This document shows positions 43,681 through 54,964 of a stretch of 64,000 bases of DNA, piece by piece. Every line of letters starts with the position of its first letter. Within the stretch, counting starts at the first letter, position 1. Source of the stretch: Tetrapisispora phaffii CBS 4417. Taxonomy: Eukaryota > Ascomycota > Saccharomycetes > Saccharomycetales > Saccharomycetaceae. Under the pieces are notes generated by a model. It was not told where the DNA came from. It did no database searches and saw nothing but the letters and a program-made list of their open reading frames with translations. Both the position numbers and the translations under genes were made by a program. The DNA lies in the NCBI RefSeq assembly GCF_000236905.1, contig NC_016526.1, positions 310,001 through 374,000 of the forward strand. Reading direction: 5' to 3'.

Positions 43681-44403
43681 TTACTCTGTAGATTTGACAA
43701 TGCCTACTTTGGCTGGTCTAATGACTCTACTGTTCAATGTGAAACCAACTTGTTGGACATGGAAGACGGTACCTGGTTCTTTATCTTCTTGTGGCAATTC
43801 AAAAGTGGCTTCATGCCTGTTAGGGTCAAATTGCTCACCTAATGGGTCTACTTTTTCAATACCGTGTTTCTTTAAGGTTTTTTCGAAGATATCTCTTGTC
43901 ATCTTCACACCAGTGTATAAATTTCTGATTTCTCTGGACTTTTTTAAATCTTCTTCTGTGAAAGAACCCAAGGCATGACCGAAATTATCGACAGATTCTA
44001 ATAAATCCTTAGCGAATTTTTGTAATGCAAAATCCTTTGCTTTTTGGACATCTTTCTTGGTGATTTCTTGCAAATTTCTGAAATCAGCAACTGACCTCAA
44101 TAACCTGTCCTTATATTCTGCAGATTCCTTACATTTCTCTTCATATTTCTCTTGTAGTTCATTAATCTTTTTTTGATCTTCAGTTAAGTTAGCGTCCTCT
44201 TCAGTAGCAGGCTCTTCTACTTTCTTTTCCTTAGGAGAAGCATCTTTCTTAGCATTATCTGAATAAAATCTGTTAGTTCCTAAAAATGTTGCTCTAGCAG
44301 TAGTGCCGACAAGAGCAGCAGAGTTTCTAAACACTAATGGATTGGCAACAACTCTATTTGCGTTCATGGCAACATTTCTTAATGACATGGAATAACCTCT
44401 CAT
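43681..44403 (-). CDS. MGE1: mitochondrial GrpE-type nucleotide exchange factor
   Basis: Mge1 releases ADP from mitochondrial Hsp70 (Ssc1, Ssq1) during import, folding and iron-sulfur cluster assembly. The 240 residues (228 in S. cerevisiae) start with a basic, acid-free presequence ending near NRFYSD, then a charged coiled coil (EDQKKINELQEKYEEKCKE), the core DRLLRSVADFRNLQ and AKDFALQKFAKDLLESVDNF, and the beta wing with FDPNRHEATFELP and VQQVGFTLNSRVIRPAKVGIV. All GrpE landmarks are present. In S. cerevisiae MGE1 is YOR232W between KIN4 and MKK1, as here. Its client pathway partner ISU1 lies 11 kb away. Confidence 0.97.
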   Translation of the reverse strand: MRGYSMSLRNVAMNANRVVANPLVFRNSAALVGTTARATFLGTNRFYSDNAKKDASPKEKKVEEPATEEDANLTEDQKKINELQEKYEEKCKESAEYKDRLLRSVADFRNLQEITKKDVQKAKDFALQKFAKDLLESVDNFGHALGSFTEEDLKKSREIRNLYTGVKMTRDIFEKTLKKHGIEKVDPLGEQFDPNRHEATFELPQEDKEPGTVFHVQQVGFTLNSRVIRPAKVGIVKSTE

Positions 44404-45000
44404 TGTTGTTTGTTATTAACTTACGGTGTGTATATATCTAATTGGATGTTCTATAAGAATGAATAAATCGATACGTTATTATATATCGATATAATAATAA
44501 AGTATTTTAAACTTTTCAATGAAGAATTCAAATACAGTTTTGAATATTAAAGAAAGCTCAAAATGATTTTGATGTCTTTCTCGTTCTCGCTTTAAAGGTT
44601 TCAAAAACAGGCGATCCTGCATCCCCGCTTAAGAAACCAGACATCAAATTGAGAGATGGCTGTTACCCTATCTATTGTTATAACCATTAACTAATGATAA
44701 TGATAATGGTTCAGGTATAAAACAATTATTAAAGCCAAATAATTGTACTAAATATTATACATATGATACGGTTCTTGATGCTCTAAGAATCAATTACCTA
44801 TCTGGTGAAGACATGCATGACTTATTACAAGATACTTTTAAAAAAATCATTTACACGTTTTATAATTATAGTTATGATTTATATATAAATATTGAAGTCA
44901 TATAATGATATGATGCTAAGTGTAATTTTTTTCTCTCTTTTCTGATGTTCTATTCATTCAATAATTTGGATAGACGTATACGTTATGGATTTTATGAGAT
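44404..45000. other. intergenic MGE1-MKK
   Basis: 597 A/T-rich bases with the MGE1 promoter and the kinase 3' end. No gene or RNA is recognised. Confidence 0.55.
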
Positions 45001-46779
45001 TTATGCTTCATCTTTCCAACATTTTTTGATGAATTTTTCCATGTTAACTTTTTTCTTCATTTGTCCTTGGACCCATGGATGATTAATCATTTGTCTCGGA
45101 GATGGTCTTTCTCTTGGTTCCTTTTTCAAACAGTATTCAATAAAGGATTTGAACGATTTACTCCAAATAATATTCAGCTCTGGTTCATCATTCAAAACTG
45201 GTGTGAAGGTCACGATCAGCATTAATAGTTCTATTGGAGCAATGTTTGCATTATTGCTTAAGGTTTTTTTCTCGTCATTATTAGATCCGAAGGGGAATTT
45301 TGCTTGTGCAACTTCTAACAACGTCAACCCTAATGACCAAACATCACATGTCACACTATATGGTTGTCCTTTTATTCTTTCTGGTGCCATATAGTAGGAT
45401 GTACCTGTAAAAGTTGTTGCAAGTGAATTCACTGCCTCACCACTTACACCGAAATCACATAACTTTATTTCACCTTTATCATTTAATAAAATATTCTGAG
45501 GTTTAATATCTCTATGGATCACTTTCTTTTCATGTAAATAGGATAAACCTTTTAAAACAGATTCGGCTATCTTACCTAGAACTTTTTCACTAATTCTACC
45601 ACCTAATTTTAATAAATGTTTATAGATAGAATCCAGAGACTTACCACCCATATACTCCATTGCAATCAAAATCGTAGAGTTTTCCAAATCTTCAAACATC
45701 CCGTAGTACTGCACAATGTAATTGCACTTAAAACTTTTGTTAAATTGTAATTCTCTAAATATTTGCTTTTGGAATTCTGGATCACTATTCAAAGTATTGA
45801 TTGTTTTCAATGCAAATATCTTTGATCCATTTTTCAACTTACATTTGACCACTGATCCTCCAGCACCTTCACCTAGTAGACCTAATGTAACGATCTTGTC
45901 TTTAATGTTTAAATTTTTGGAGAGAGTTGCGTCCAACTTATCTATATCTTGAGTAATCTCAGGGCTATTGACAGAATTGTTATAACTATTATAATCATTC
46001 GTCTTAGGTATCTGTGAAGCAGGTTGCGTCGAGTCTCCTGTTTTTACAGGACTGTCACTGTCATCAGCATAGGTAGATATGATATTGGAAGAGTATGAAT
46101 CGATCGATAAATTATTTTCAGCTCTACTGTAAATATTATTTGATTTATCTGTTGCATTGATATTAAGTTTTCTTAAGGATGATTGGAATTCAGACGGAGA
46201 ATAGATATTGTGTTTGTCTGAGTCTACATTTGACTTTATTGAAACCGTTGGTGAATTTTTTACACTCTGACCGATCACTGACGCAGGTAATGGGGGAGGC
46301 AATGGTCTATTTTTCCTGGTAGACGACGATGGAGATGATTGACTTGATATAGCCGAGTATGGCTGTTGTCGTATATTATTACAACCTGAGTTTGGAACCA
46401 ATGTAGAGTCTGAATGAGATGATGCTAATGAACTTGAACTATTAGGAGACACAGTCTTTGCGTGCAAAGACGAAGACGAGGAGGATATCGATGGAATCGC
46501 TAAAGAATTCAAATTTGTGCTTGGTGTTATATTTCTTTTACCACTAGCATTGACAGATTTATTACCTTTTTTGTAACCATTAATTGCTGTTGATGAATAA
46601 ATATTCTGGGAAGTATTCTGGGAAGGTTTTTTAATCGGAATTTGGAAATCTTCAACATCATCTTCATCATCCAATATCAAATTTGATGGGTTTCGTATTT
46701 TATTTATAGGAGGAAGTTTCAATTCTGGAGCCCTTGAATTTAGTCTTGCCGACTCAGGTGGTCTAAATAAAGATGCCAT
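45001..46779 (-). CDS. MKK1/MKK2: MAP kinase kinase of the cell-wall integrity pathway
   Basis: Mkk1 and Mkk2 relay the signal from Bck1 to the MAP kinase Slt2 (Mpk1). The 592 residues exceed the roughly 506 of S. cerevisiae through a longer Ser-rich N-terminal region that includes a proline run (NRPLPPPLP, 157-165). Kinase landmarks are GEGAGGSV 303-310, Lys325, HRDIKPQN 422-429 and DFGVSG 442-447; the activation loop NSLATTFTGT holds Ser452 and Thr456 with the spacing expected for phosphorylation by Bck1; MAPE is at 464-467. The domain is complete. Position next to MGE1 and the UME1/WTM gene fits both duplicates (YPL140C, YOR231W). Confidence 0.95.
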   Translation of the reverse strand: MASLFRPPESARLNSRAPELKLPPINKIRNPSNLILDDEDDVEDFQIPIKKPSQNTSQNIYSSTAINGYKKGNKSVNASGKRNITPSTNLNSLAIPSISSSSSSLHAKTVSPNSSSSLASSHSDSTLVPNSGCNNIRQQPYSAISSQSSPSSSTRKNRPLPPPLPASVIGQSVKNSPTVSIKSNVDSDKHNIYSPSEFQSSLRKLNINATDKSNNIYSRAENNLSIDSYSSNIISTYADDSDSPVKTGDSTQPASQIPKTNDYNSYNNSVNSPEITQDIDKLDATLSKNLNIKDKIVTLGLLGEGAGGSVVKCKLKNGSKIFALKTINTLNSDPEFQKQIFRELQFNKSFKCNYIVQYYGMFEDLENSTILIAMEYMGGKSLDSIYKHLLKLGGRISEKVLGKIAESVLKGLSYLHEKKVIHRDIKPQNILLNDKGEIKLCDFGVSGEAVNSLATTFTGTSYYMAPERIKGQPYSVTCDVWSLGLTLLEVAQAKFPFGSNNDEKKTLSNNANIAPIELLMLIVTFTPVLNDEPELNIIWSKSFKSFIEYCLKKEPRERPSPRQMINHPWVQGQMKKKVNMEKFIKKCWKDEA

Positions 46780-47599
46780 TTTGTGTTATTTGATACTCAC
46801 CTATTGAATAATTGTTTATATATAAATATACGTGTGTGTATGTATGCTCTGCTGTTAAGCTAAAAATATCCGAATTGTCTTGAGTCTTAAAATTTGTAAT
46901 ATTTGAGAATGGATTTATAAAAAAACTACCCAATATAATCTAGCAATATTTTCTCCATGCACAACTTATTGTATTTTAAAAATATCCAATGATGATGACC
47001 TAGTGGGCAGTTGTTGTAATTACTAAAAAACAGCAAACATATATATACATATATATATTAATAAAAAGTCTTAAATGGACTGAATCAACTGCAGCATGGA
47101 ATAAAAACTACTGTAAAGTTAGCATCTATCATTAAATATAAAAGAATGAATGATCTTGATCTATAGATTGATTGATTCAACTTAATATTTGATCAATCAA
47201 TGCTGTTAATTTTTCACTATTTCCTATTTCAGTGCCGAGATACATTAACATTAGGAGTTTAACCATTACGGTACCGCTGCATTCTACAATGAAATGTCAG
47301 TCAGGCATAATATTAGTAAAAATATGATAGCGCCGTCAGGAGAATGTTTCAAATTAAAAGAGGCTTTTAATTACATTTTAATATTTACTTACTGCAACTG
47401 ACAGTTTTAAAATACCAATATATTAATCAATCAATATAAGCAACTCACACTATTCTTTAAGACTAAAAACTGTAAATATGTGAAACTATGATGTTCTATT
47501 CTGTTATATATAACTATATATATGTATATATATTCTTCTTGTTTCCTACATATAATTTTATGTATTATTTGGGTTATATTTTGTTAAGCGTTTTATTAA
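46780..47599. other. intergenic MKK-UME1/WTM
   Basis: 820 bases with the MKK promoter and the 3' end of the WD40 gene, with TATATA clusters near 47040 and 47515. No gene is supported. Confidence 0.55.
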
Positions 47600-48946
47600 T
47601 TATTCATCAGATACGTAAGGTTTGTAGACAGTGATCAAACTATCTTCATCTACAGTTGCAATTAAATCAGAGACGATTGAATGGTAACCTAGTACGTTTC
47701 TTCTGCCAGTGTTGGCTAATGATCTTCGTGAGCCTCCTGTGTGTAAGAATTTTAAGGCATTGGCCTTGACATTTTCATCAACTGGATATTTCACATCATT
47801 ACTATCATCATCATATTGGGAGAAAAAGTTTTGTAAGTCCCAGTGATAAACGTCACCGGAGCCACCAATCGAGACAAATTCTGATGGGGAAGTTGGAGAG
47901 AATTTAACATCAACAACAGAGTCACCGCCTGAATGATGCAAAGCAATGACTTCATCTTGAATTGGCTCTTCACCATTTTGCCTATTTGCCAAATCTGTAG
48001 CGGCACTGGTAACAGAACGGATATCCCATAATTTAACAATACCTGTATCGGAACCAGTAACAAATAGTGTGTCAATGACAGGCGAGACATCGAAAGATGT
48101 CAATGCACCGTTATTTGGATCACTTAATACACATGTTGGCTCGCCACCTGTTCTTGTATCCCAGAATCTTATAACGTTGTCATCGGAACATGTACCAAAG
48201 ACGTGGTTATCAAAGAACCTGACAGAGTGTGTGACGGTTGTGCCAGGGACGTATACTTTTCTTAGCAATTCACCTGGTTTTCCAGCATTATCCACAAGTT
48301 TCAAAATACTGTCACCCTCTGGACCTTGTGATTGAGATTTAACAACTGTTTCAAAGTCGACAGATAATGCAAAATCACACACAGACATTACATCTTTGCC
48401 CTTAAGAGTATGAATTGATGAATATGAAGTACCTGGACCAATATATTCCTGCATGATGTGAACAGGAACACGAACTCCTTCTTTAAACCAAGCCAAAGAA
48501 CCGCTAGAGGCCATAACAAGAGCATTATTATCTTCATTCTCACCTAAGTAGGTAATCTTATTGATGGTTTCACCTTGATAAGTCCATTTTGGAACCAATG
48601 GTTTCTTTTCAACCTTGTTAAATGCCTGTCCATAGGTGGAACTTTGTGCAATCTTTTCCATTTTAGCCTCCTTTTCCACAACTGGCTCATCCTCTTGATC
48701 ACCTAGCATGTCATCGTCGAGGAAAGTATCGATTGGCAACTCACATGGGAGTTCATAGATGTCTTTACCCTGTGAATATAGTAAACTGGTTTCTAAAACC
48801 TTTCTGTCACTATCAGGTAGAACTTTGTCGGAGAATGTGATAGATTTTTTATAACGAGCCACATTATCAACACTAGTTTGAAATGTAGGCTTAAAACTGG
48901 AAATATGTTGGTAAGTAGAACTTCCTTTCTTCCAAACGTTTGTCAT
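47600..48946 (-). CDS. UME1/WTM1: WD40 transcriptional regulator of the Ume1/Wtm1/Wtm2 family
   Basis: Ume1 is a subunit of the Rpd3 histone deacetylase complexes and represses meiotic genes; Wtm1 and Wtm2 are its relatives, with Wtm1 anchoring ribonucleotide reductase small subunits in the nucleus. The 448 residues (437-467 in the three S. cerevisiae proteins) include WD40 blades such as FDNHVFGTCSDDNVIRFWDT, DTLFVTGSDTGIVKLWDI and FVSIGGSGDVYHWDL. The N-terminal part (VWKKGSSTYQHISSF, VPKWTYQGETINKITYLG) is family-specific. UME1 (YPL139C) and WTM1/2 (YOR230W/YOR229C) occupy equivalent duplicated loci beside MKK, so which name fits is open. Confidence 0.9.
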   Translation of the reverse strand: MTNVWKKGSSTYQHISSFKPTFQTSVDNVARYKKSITFSDKVLPDSDRKVLETSLLYSQGKDIYELPCELPIDTFLDDDMLGDQEDEPVVEKEAKMEKIAQSSTYGQAFNKVEKKPLVPKWTYQGETINKITYLGENEDNNALVMASSGSLAWFKEGVRVPVHIMQEYIGPGTSYSSIHTLKGKDVMSVCDFALSVDFETVVKSQSQGPEGDSILKLVDNAGKPGELLRKVYVPGTTVTHSVRFFDNHVFGTCSDDNVIRFWDTRTGGEPTCVLSDPNNGALTSFDVSPVIDTLFVTGSDTGIVKLWDIRSVTSAATDLANRQNGEEPIQDEVIALHHSGGDSVVDVKFSPTSPSEFVSIGGSGDVYHWDLQNFFSQYDDDSNDVKYPVDENVKANALKFLHTGGSRRSLANTGRRNVLGYHSIVSDLIATVDEDSLITVYKPYVSDE

Positions 48947-49980
48947 ATTCGATTACTTAAATTTCACTAGGTATGTTGCTGTATTTGTTTTTATCCAGAT
49001 AACCTTTCTATAAATAAATAAGTTTAGTTATATATAGCAAATATATATTAAAACACATACAAGAGTAAAACTAAGAACAAAGTATTTTCTTAAGACAATT
49101 GATTCACATATATATTTTTAAAATAATTTTTATTTTGAGATAGCTCCATGTATGTCTGCACATATATTCCTCTAATTAAGATTAATAAGAATTAATTTTT
49201 TTTTCTTATTACTATAAACATTCTACTTGAAGGCAAGAAATAATGAATGTACAAATTTTTTCGAAGCTCATAATAATAACATTTGCGGTGCTCATAATCA
49301 TATTAGGTAATGCACCTCTACTTTCATTTCACTTATTTCTGATAAACTTTGAACTTCTTAAAGATATATTTGATACCAATTACTTTAACCCTTATCGTTG
49401 CAATAACGAATTTGTTGAAGCTGTAAAAATAAAAGGCAGAATATTGATTTTGTAAAATTAGATACAACATTCTCTTACTGCAAAAATGTATGCATTTTCG
49501 AAATGAAATTAAAAAAATGTAATTCTCGTTCTCTGCTCATACCACAAACTTCTCGATACAATTAAGAAAGGTAGAAAGAGAGAGAGACGATTCTGACCCC
49601 TTTCCTAGCATGAAAGTGAAATTTGAGATTACCAATTCACCAATAATGGTAAGAGAACTACAAAGAAAAAGCCAACTGCTATTAGTATCGCAGCTTTAGT
49701 TTTTACTATCTGTAAACAGACAAAATTTCTTTATGTTTTGAGAATTCTTATAGTGGGTCAGATCAAGGCTATAAACTCTCGTTAAAAGTAAATGAATGTC
49801 ATTCATTCGTAAAAGTTTAGGATAATAATGCACCAACTGTAAAAGTTGACGTTCATGCACAATTACGTACATAAGTATATTTGTTTGTGCCCTTCTCTTT
49901 TTTCTTTCATTCTCTCTATATACCATTAGTAATGCTAAATATTGTTAAATGAATTCGTTTATTTTACTATTTATAAGTGT
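48947..49980. other. intergenic UME1/WTM-GIP3
   Basis: 1034 bases. S. cerevisiae has SPP1 here, which is absent. A 70-codon plus-strand frame (49243-49455) begins with a hydrophobic stretch (LIIITFAVLIIILG), resembling a tiny membrane peptide, but nothing supports it as a gene. An AG-rich run sits near 49575-49590. Confidence 0.5.
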
Positions 49981-52900
49981 TTAATTTTTGTTTAAGCGTA
50001 CGGTAGATAAATTATTCAATACTTCATCGTATTTCTTCTTTACTTCCTTACAATTGATATTTGGAGGTGAGGTTTCCTCGTTTGGTCTTATTGGACTTGT
50101 TACTGGAGATGCCATTTGATTTGAAACCGGGCTTTGTGGTGTAACATTACCGCTTATTGGAGTGTTTGCCGAGGTAGTGTTTGTATTTGCTGCTGCAACC
50201 ATATCTTGTGACTCTTGACACTCCGATTCCATACCTGTGGAACTGAAAGTTGTACCGTAAATACTACCTAAATCAACCGTCTTTTGTGTCACGCTGTCAA
50301 TTAAATCTTTTATGGAATCAATACCTCTAGCCTTGATAACTGCTCCTCTGACTTCCTCACCTGATGGAATCTTGGCAAATACTCTATCAGTTGAGAAATG
50401 ATATGGATTGGTCGTGCACGTCTCAGTTCGAGCTTCTGTGAATGACCCAGATTGTTCTTCCTTTTTCGTTATCTCATCTCTTGTGCTTTTAGGATTCAAT
50501 GATGGAGCAGGGAGACTTGGTGATGGTGATTTTGCACTTCCGGGCAAGGAAGTTTTAGAATCATCTGGAAATTCACTGTCAGGATAAAGTGATTGCTGTT
50601 GTTGAACAAAGAAACCCCATTTATGTAGTTCACCTTCTTCCTCTTCTTGCTTTCTACGATTTTCAATAGCACCTGATCTTTGTCTCACGAGTAATGGTTT
50701 TCCAGTAAAAACATCTATTACTCTGCCAGAATCTGTAGCCATTAAATGTGGTCTGACAGGAGCTGCAGGGGTGCTTGTAGTCAATGAGTTCTCTATCGTT
50801 TCTGCTTGTTCTGCAGAATGATGATGCTTCAAAGGTGGAAAATATGGTCCCGTGATTGATGCTAGTTGAGGAACAGCCGAGAATGTTTCCAAAATATGGG
50901 TCAAATTTTGTTCAACTAATAGTAATCTTAATAAATTTTCCTTCTCTTGAAATGAGATATCTCCTGAATGTTGTTTTTCGAATAATTGATCAATCGTCTC
51001 GGATACATGCTTGTGTACATTTTGTAATTTCTCCATATATTTCTTAAACAAGTATCTTCTTGTAGAATCACCAGAATTTGTTTCTTTATCCAAGTTTTGC
51101 ATTAATTTTTCAGCAGTTTCAGTCATTATGGTACCATCAAACAATAAATCATCTTGGGAAGTCAACTCATCTAATTCAAAGTTCGAATCAGTCATTCTAT
51201 TCATATTTCTAACCAGACATAGTGCAATTCTCGAACTGATATCTTGTGGTATATCGTCATAGTTAATATCAAAACTAATTAACTTTGGAGACTCCTTTAC
51301 TAATGCATATAATGAACCATATAATGCCTCAAAATTCGATTTTGTACCTTCAGAAGTTGAACTTTGATTCGACAATTCTGATTTATGACTACTATTATTG
51401 CTAGCTTGGGAAATATCCGTATTTCTGTCCGATAATGGTGTCATGATCGAAACATGTGTAATTTTTGAACATTTCAATAATATTGAACATACCAATGCAA
51501 TATCTTTAAAATGCATACTATTATAATCAAAATGAATTCTATGAAGTTCAGGGAACCTTGGTAAATATTTATGCATAAATGGTAAAACTCCTGGGAAAAT
51601 TTGTGGCAAGTTACTTAAATCTAAGAATTTTAGATTAGGTAATTTAGCTAAGTATTTCAAAATTAATGCGGCATCATGACCTGTCGCTAAGTTAGTATTA
51701 TTCAACGTGAAGTATTCAAGCTTATCGTAATTCAATGATGAAAGTTTGGAAACTATTGGTTTAACTAATTGAGATAAGTCATTGAATGATAAATCTATGC
51801 CTTGAACAGCATACTTCGAAGTCCATTTCATTACACTCTTTAAATGAGAAGAATCTATATCGGAAGCTGCTAAACCTAATCTTAGGTGAGTTTCTTGAGT
51901 ACTCGTATCATCCAAGTCATCATCAATGACTGATTCATTCTCTCTAAAATACTGCAGTTTTGTTTCTTGAATAGCTGCTTCTGCAAAGGAGTTCAACAGA
52001 GTCTCGAAAGTTTCTTTTGGAATGTTGTTAACTTTGACACCATTTAATAATAATTCTTCTAAAGCAGGCATTTGGTCATTGGTTGTGAGTAAGCTCTTGT
52101 AATCTATTCTTTTTATCAACACGCGAGCAAATAAGTCCCAATCCATATTATGACGATGCAAGTCTTCGGCTAAATCAGATCTCACTTTAGTTTGTGATAA
52201 ATCGATTTTTCTTAGTGATTTATTTGTCAATATAAATTTACAGAGTAAGTGCCAATTTTCTTTATCAAACACCACGTTTCTTAGACCTAATTTTTCTAAA
52301 CTAGATGAATTTGATAATGATGTAATTAAGATTTTAAACATAGCTGGGGTTAAGTTAACATTATCAAATATAACTGTACTAATTGGGATAATGGCAATAA
52401 AATCACAAAATGATAAGATATCGATCAGAGTTGGTTTTGGATTTAAAAATTTTAAAACTTGTAAAGGAGCAGTTTTGCCTTTTACTTGTTTCAAGGTTGA
52501 TGGAATTGGTAAAATTTCTCTCAAATGACAACATCTTGTATAAACCACATCTAAAGTCAATTCTTTATTAGAGTCATCATCTTCATCACCATCGTCAACA
52601 GCACTTTCACTTTCAAAGAAATGCCCGTGCGAGTGAATTGGCTTGTCAATTGAATGGATCTTTTCTTGATGAAATGATTCTTCGATCTCCATTCCCTCTT
52701 TGGCTTGTTCATTCGATCCTGATGGCACTAGAACGGGTACCGATGCAGTTTGGCCACTCTTTTCTTTATATTTGGCCACCTCATTTGCAATTCTCTGAGC
52801 AGCAAAATGAGCTTCTTGTTGGTGCTTTTCTGATTCCTTTTGTAACAGTCTAAAATTATCTAATGCCATTTTATATTCCTTCGAATGCTTATCATAAGAA

Positions 52901-53904
52901 AGTTCATTATTTGCATCTGGTTTAGCTGCGGCATTTGTGATACCCACTGAAATGGAAGGAGTATCCCCGACCATATGATGTGGCACCAAGACGTTACCGA
53001 CCCTTGGCGTTCTTGAAGGTAATTGTTGGGGTGGATCGTTTTGGAATGAGTCTACTGCAAAAACCACCCTCTTCAACCCGATGGAGTCCACTTTATTCAA
53101 TATAGGATCATTATCCATAACTTGTCCAATCAAGGTTTGGCGCAGTCTTGGAGTTGTATTACTTGAACTTTCCGTGCTTTCACTACTCAATGTACTGCTT
53201 GCAGTCAATCTACGTGCTGACATGCTTACTGGGGTCGAAGAGCTCTCCAATCTTGGGGAAGCCACGGCACTTTGGCCATTATCCTCCGATTCTGATATGT
53301 TATTTATTGCCGAGTTATTAGATGAGGTTTGTATGCTTATTTTTTTATTAGTTGATGCAGGTGCTGAAGAAGGTGGAGTTATCGTATCGTTTTTCGCTAA
53401 ATTGAATGAATTTGGCGTAGCTGCAGTTCCTGCACTCACCGAGTTTCTTCTACCAAAAATAGAGCCAAACAACGATTTTTTCGGTTTCGCTAACGGTGCA
53501 GCCTTTGATGTAGGAGTGGATGTCGACTTTGTATTTGACTTCCCCATATGAGCCGTATTAATAGAATTCGATCTTTTGACGATTGATTTTTTCTCACGGT
53601 TGGTAATTATATTTACATCTACATTTGTTTCTGGAGACGTTGCCTTCAAGGAGCTTTTCATTGGCAGCAGTTCTTTATTCTCTGACGATAAGACAGCGTT
53701 TGATATCGACATAGACCGTTGTTTCCTGACGTTCCCTGCTTCTGTTGTTTGATTCTGTTGTTTAATGAGGGTTGTCTGCGGAGAAATGACATTGGATTTG
53801 ATTGCCTTGTGCTTACCTTTATAAAGCCAGTCGACCTGGATATCGATGTCTGAGTTCAGATAATTATCATTATCCAGCTGTGTTTTCAAATTGCTCATTC
53901 CCAT
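49981..53904 (-). CDS. GIP3/HER1: Gip3/Her1-like protein with leucine-rich repeats and a PP1-docking motif
   Basis: Gip3 binds the protein phosphatase 1 catalytic subunit Glc7; Her1 is its duplicate. The 1307 residues (1276 and 1246 in S. cerevisiae) begin with a disordered Ser/Thr-rich region including KKSLFGSIFGRRNSVS (142-157), then the RVxF-type motif RVVF at 279-282 in LKRVVFAVDSF, which is how PP1 partners dock. A central leucine-rich repeat domain (roughly 500-860) shows LEKLGLRNVVFD, LRKIDLSQTKV and LKFLDLSNLPQI. The C-terminus is again disordered. The protein is uncharacterised in most yeasts; a role as PP1 targeting subunit is inference. Locus matches YPL137C/YOR227W beside ISU1/ISU2. 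Confidence 0.9.
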   Translation of the reverse strand: MGMSNLKTQLDNDNYLNSDIDIQVDWLYKGKHKAIKSNVISPQTTLIKQQNQTTEAGNVRKQRSMSISNAVLSSENKELLPMKSSLKATSPETNVDVNIITNREKKSIVKRSNSINTAHMGKSNTKSTSTPTSKAAPLAKPKKSLFGSIFGRRNSVSAGTAATPNSFNLAKNDTITPPSSAPASTNKKISIQTSSNNSAINNISESEDNGQSAVASPRLESSSTPVSMSARRLTASSTLSSESTESSSNTTPRLRQTLIGQVMDNDPILNKVDSIGLKRVVFAVDSFQNDPPQQLPSRTPRVGNVLVPHHMVGDTPSISVGITNAAAKPDANNELSYDKHSKEYKMALDNFRLLQKESEKHQQEAHFAAQRIANEVAKYKEKSGQTASVPVLVPSGSNEQAKEGMEIEESFHQEKIHSIDKPIHSHGHFFESESAVDDGDEDDDSNKELTLDVVYTRCCHLREILPIPSTLKQVKGKTAPLQVLKFLNPKPTLIDILSFCDFIAIIPISTVIFDNVNLTPAMFKILITSLSNSSSLEKLGLRNVVFDKENWHLLCKFILTNKSLRKIDLSQTKVRSDLAEDLHRHNMDWDLFARVLIKRIDYKSLLTTNDQMPALEELLLNGVKVNNIPKETFETLLNSFAEAAIQETKLQYFRENESVIDDDLDDTSTQETHLRLGLAASDIDSSHLKSVMKWTSKYAVQGIDLSFNDLSQLVKPIVSKLSSLNYDKLEYFTLNNTNLATGHDAALILKYLAKLPNLKFLDLSNLPQIFPGVLPFMHKYLPRFPELHRIHFDYNSMHFKDIALVCSILLKCSKITHVSIMTPLSDRNTDISQASNNSSHKSELSNQSSTSEGTKSNFEALYGSLYALVKESPKLISFDINYDDIPQDISSRIALCLVRNMNRMTDSNFELDELTSQDDLLFDGTIMTETAEKLMQNLDKETNSGDSTRRYLFKKYMEKLQNVHKHVSETIDQLFEKQHSGDISFQEKENLLRLLLVEQNLTHILETFSAVPQLASITGPYFPPLKHHHSAEQAETIENSLTTSTPAAPVRPHLMATDSGRVIDVFTGKPLLVRQRSGAIENRRKQEEEEGELHKWGFFVQQQQSLYPDSEFPDDSKTSLPGSAKSPSPSLPAPSLNPKSTRDEITKKEEQSGSFTEARTETCTTNPYHFSTDRVFAKIPSGEEVRGAVIKARGIDSIKDLIDSVTQKTVDLGSIYGTTFSSTGMESECQESQDMVAAANTNTTSANTPISGNVTPQSPVSNQMASPVTSPIRPNEETSPPNINCKEVKKKYDEVLNNLSTVRLNKN

Positions 53905-54878
53905 TACGTTGGTTGGTTATTTGTATAGTTAATTGTACCGGTTCCCAGCAATACACATGGAACAAACCACACTTGTGTCGCAACTCAATGGCCTAAATAA
54001 ATACACGGGCTCTTTCCTTATATATATGTATATATACGAATGTGTCTATATATATATATGCGTGAGAGAGTGAGTGTGGTATCGAAACAGTATTGTGAAT
54101 TCGTGTTACGTAAAACAATAGGTCTTAATATTATTATGCGTATATTTGTAATATGTAAAATTATATAGATTTAGCACTTGAAAAAAAAGCCTTAGCAGCA
54201 ATTAGATTGAGCGGGTTAATTGCTTTCTGTACCACCTCACGGACTATATAGGATAAAAAAACTATTAGAAAAGAGACGAAAGCGCAAGTAAGAGGGAAAG
54301 GTGATGGTCGATATTGTTAATCGGCAAGAGACATTAGGACATCAGGAACTAGATTAACCGCATGTGATAATTTTTAAATGTAGAGCGAGCAGAAGAGATA
54401 GAGAGTGAGTGGTTCGGTAAATTCGACTATTATAGTGTGTGTGTGTAGTACTTAGCATACATGCTTTGAGTTTATTTCGTTTTAACGTTATTTTCGATTT
54501 AGTGCCTCGAATGCATCGGAACATTCATTCATTTTACGACGTTTGATTTATCTGAGATTTGTTATTGTGTGTGCCGTATTTGCAGGGCCCTCTTATGTCT
54601 ACCGCATGAGAAGAAATTCAAACGTAATTAAACTCGGCTTGGTTGTACCTCGAGTTGAATGGTGTATGCAGAATGGGTTTTGTCATGAAGATCAGGGTAA
54701 AACCGACATGCTCCACGGACAATATGATACCAAGGTGTGAGAAAACACTGCTTCACCACGTCACGGCAAGACATCGCGTTGAGGAAAAAAGAGGGGTTGG
54801 GTTGTGTCTGGTCGGTGGCGCTCACGAGAAGTGAAAAGATGGGCAAGGACGAAAAAAAATATTGAACTTATCGTTGCG

Positions 54879-54885
54879 TTACCCG
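54879..54885 (+). promoter_or_regulatory. Reb1 site in the GIP3/ISU1 region
   Basis: TTACCCG matches the Reb1 consensus exactly and is followed by GGTAG, making a partial palindrome. It lies in the G+C-rich core between divergent genes. Confidence 0.5.
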
Positions 54886-54964
54886 GGTAGATGTAAACGC
54901 CGACCGACCGTTGCATGCAACTCCTATCTCCGTGCTCGATGGGCGAGCTATCTCCGCAACAGGA

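Noticed and set aside
49243..49455. 70-codon hydrophobic plus-strand frame
   Set aside because: A/T-rich sequence easily encodes Ile/Leu/Phe runs; no homologue recalled and no promoter evidence.
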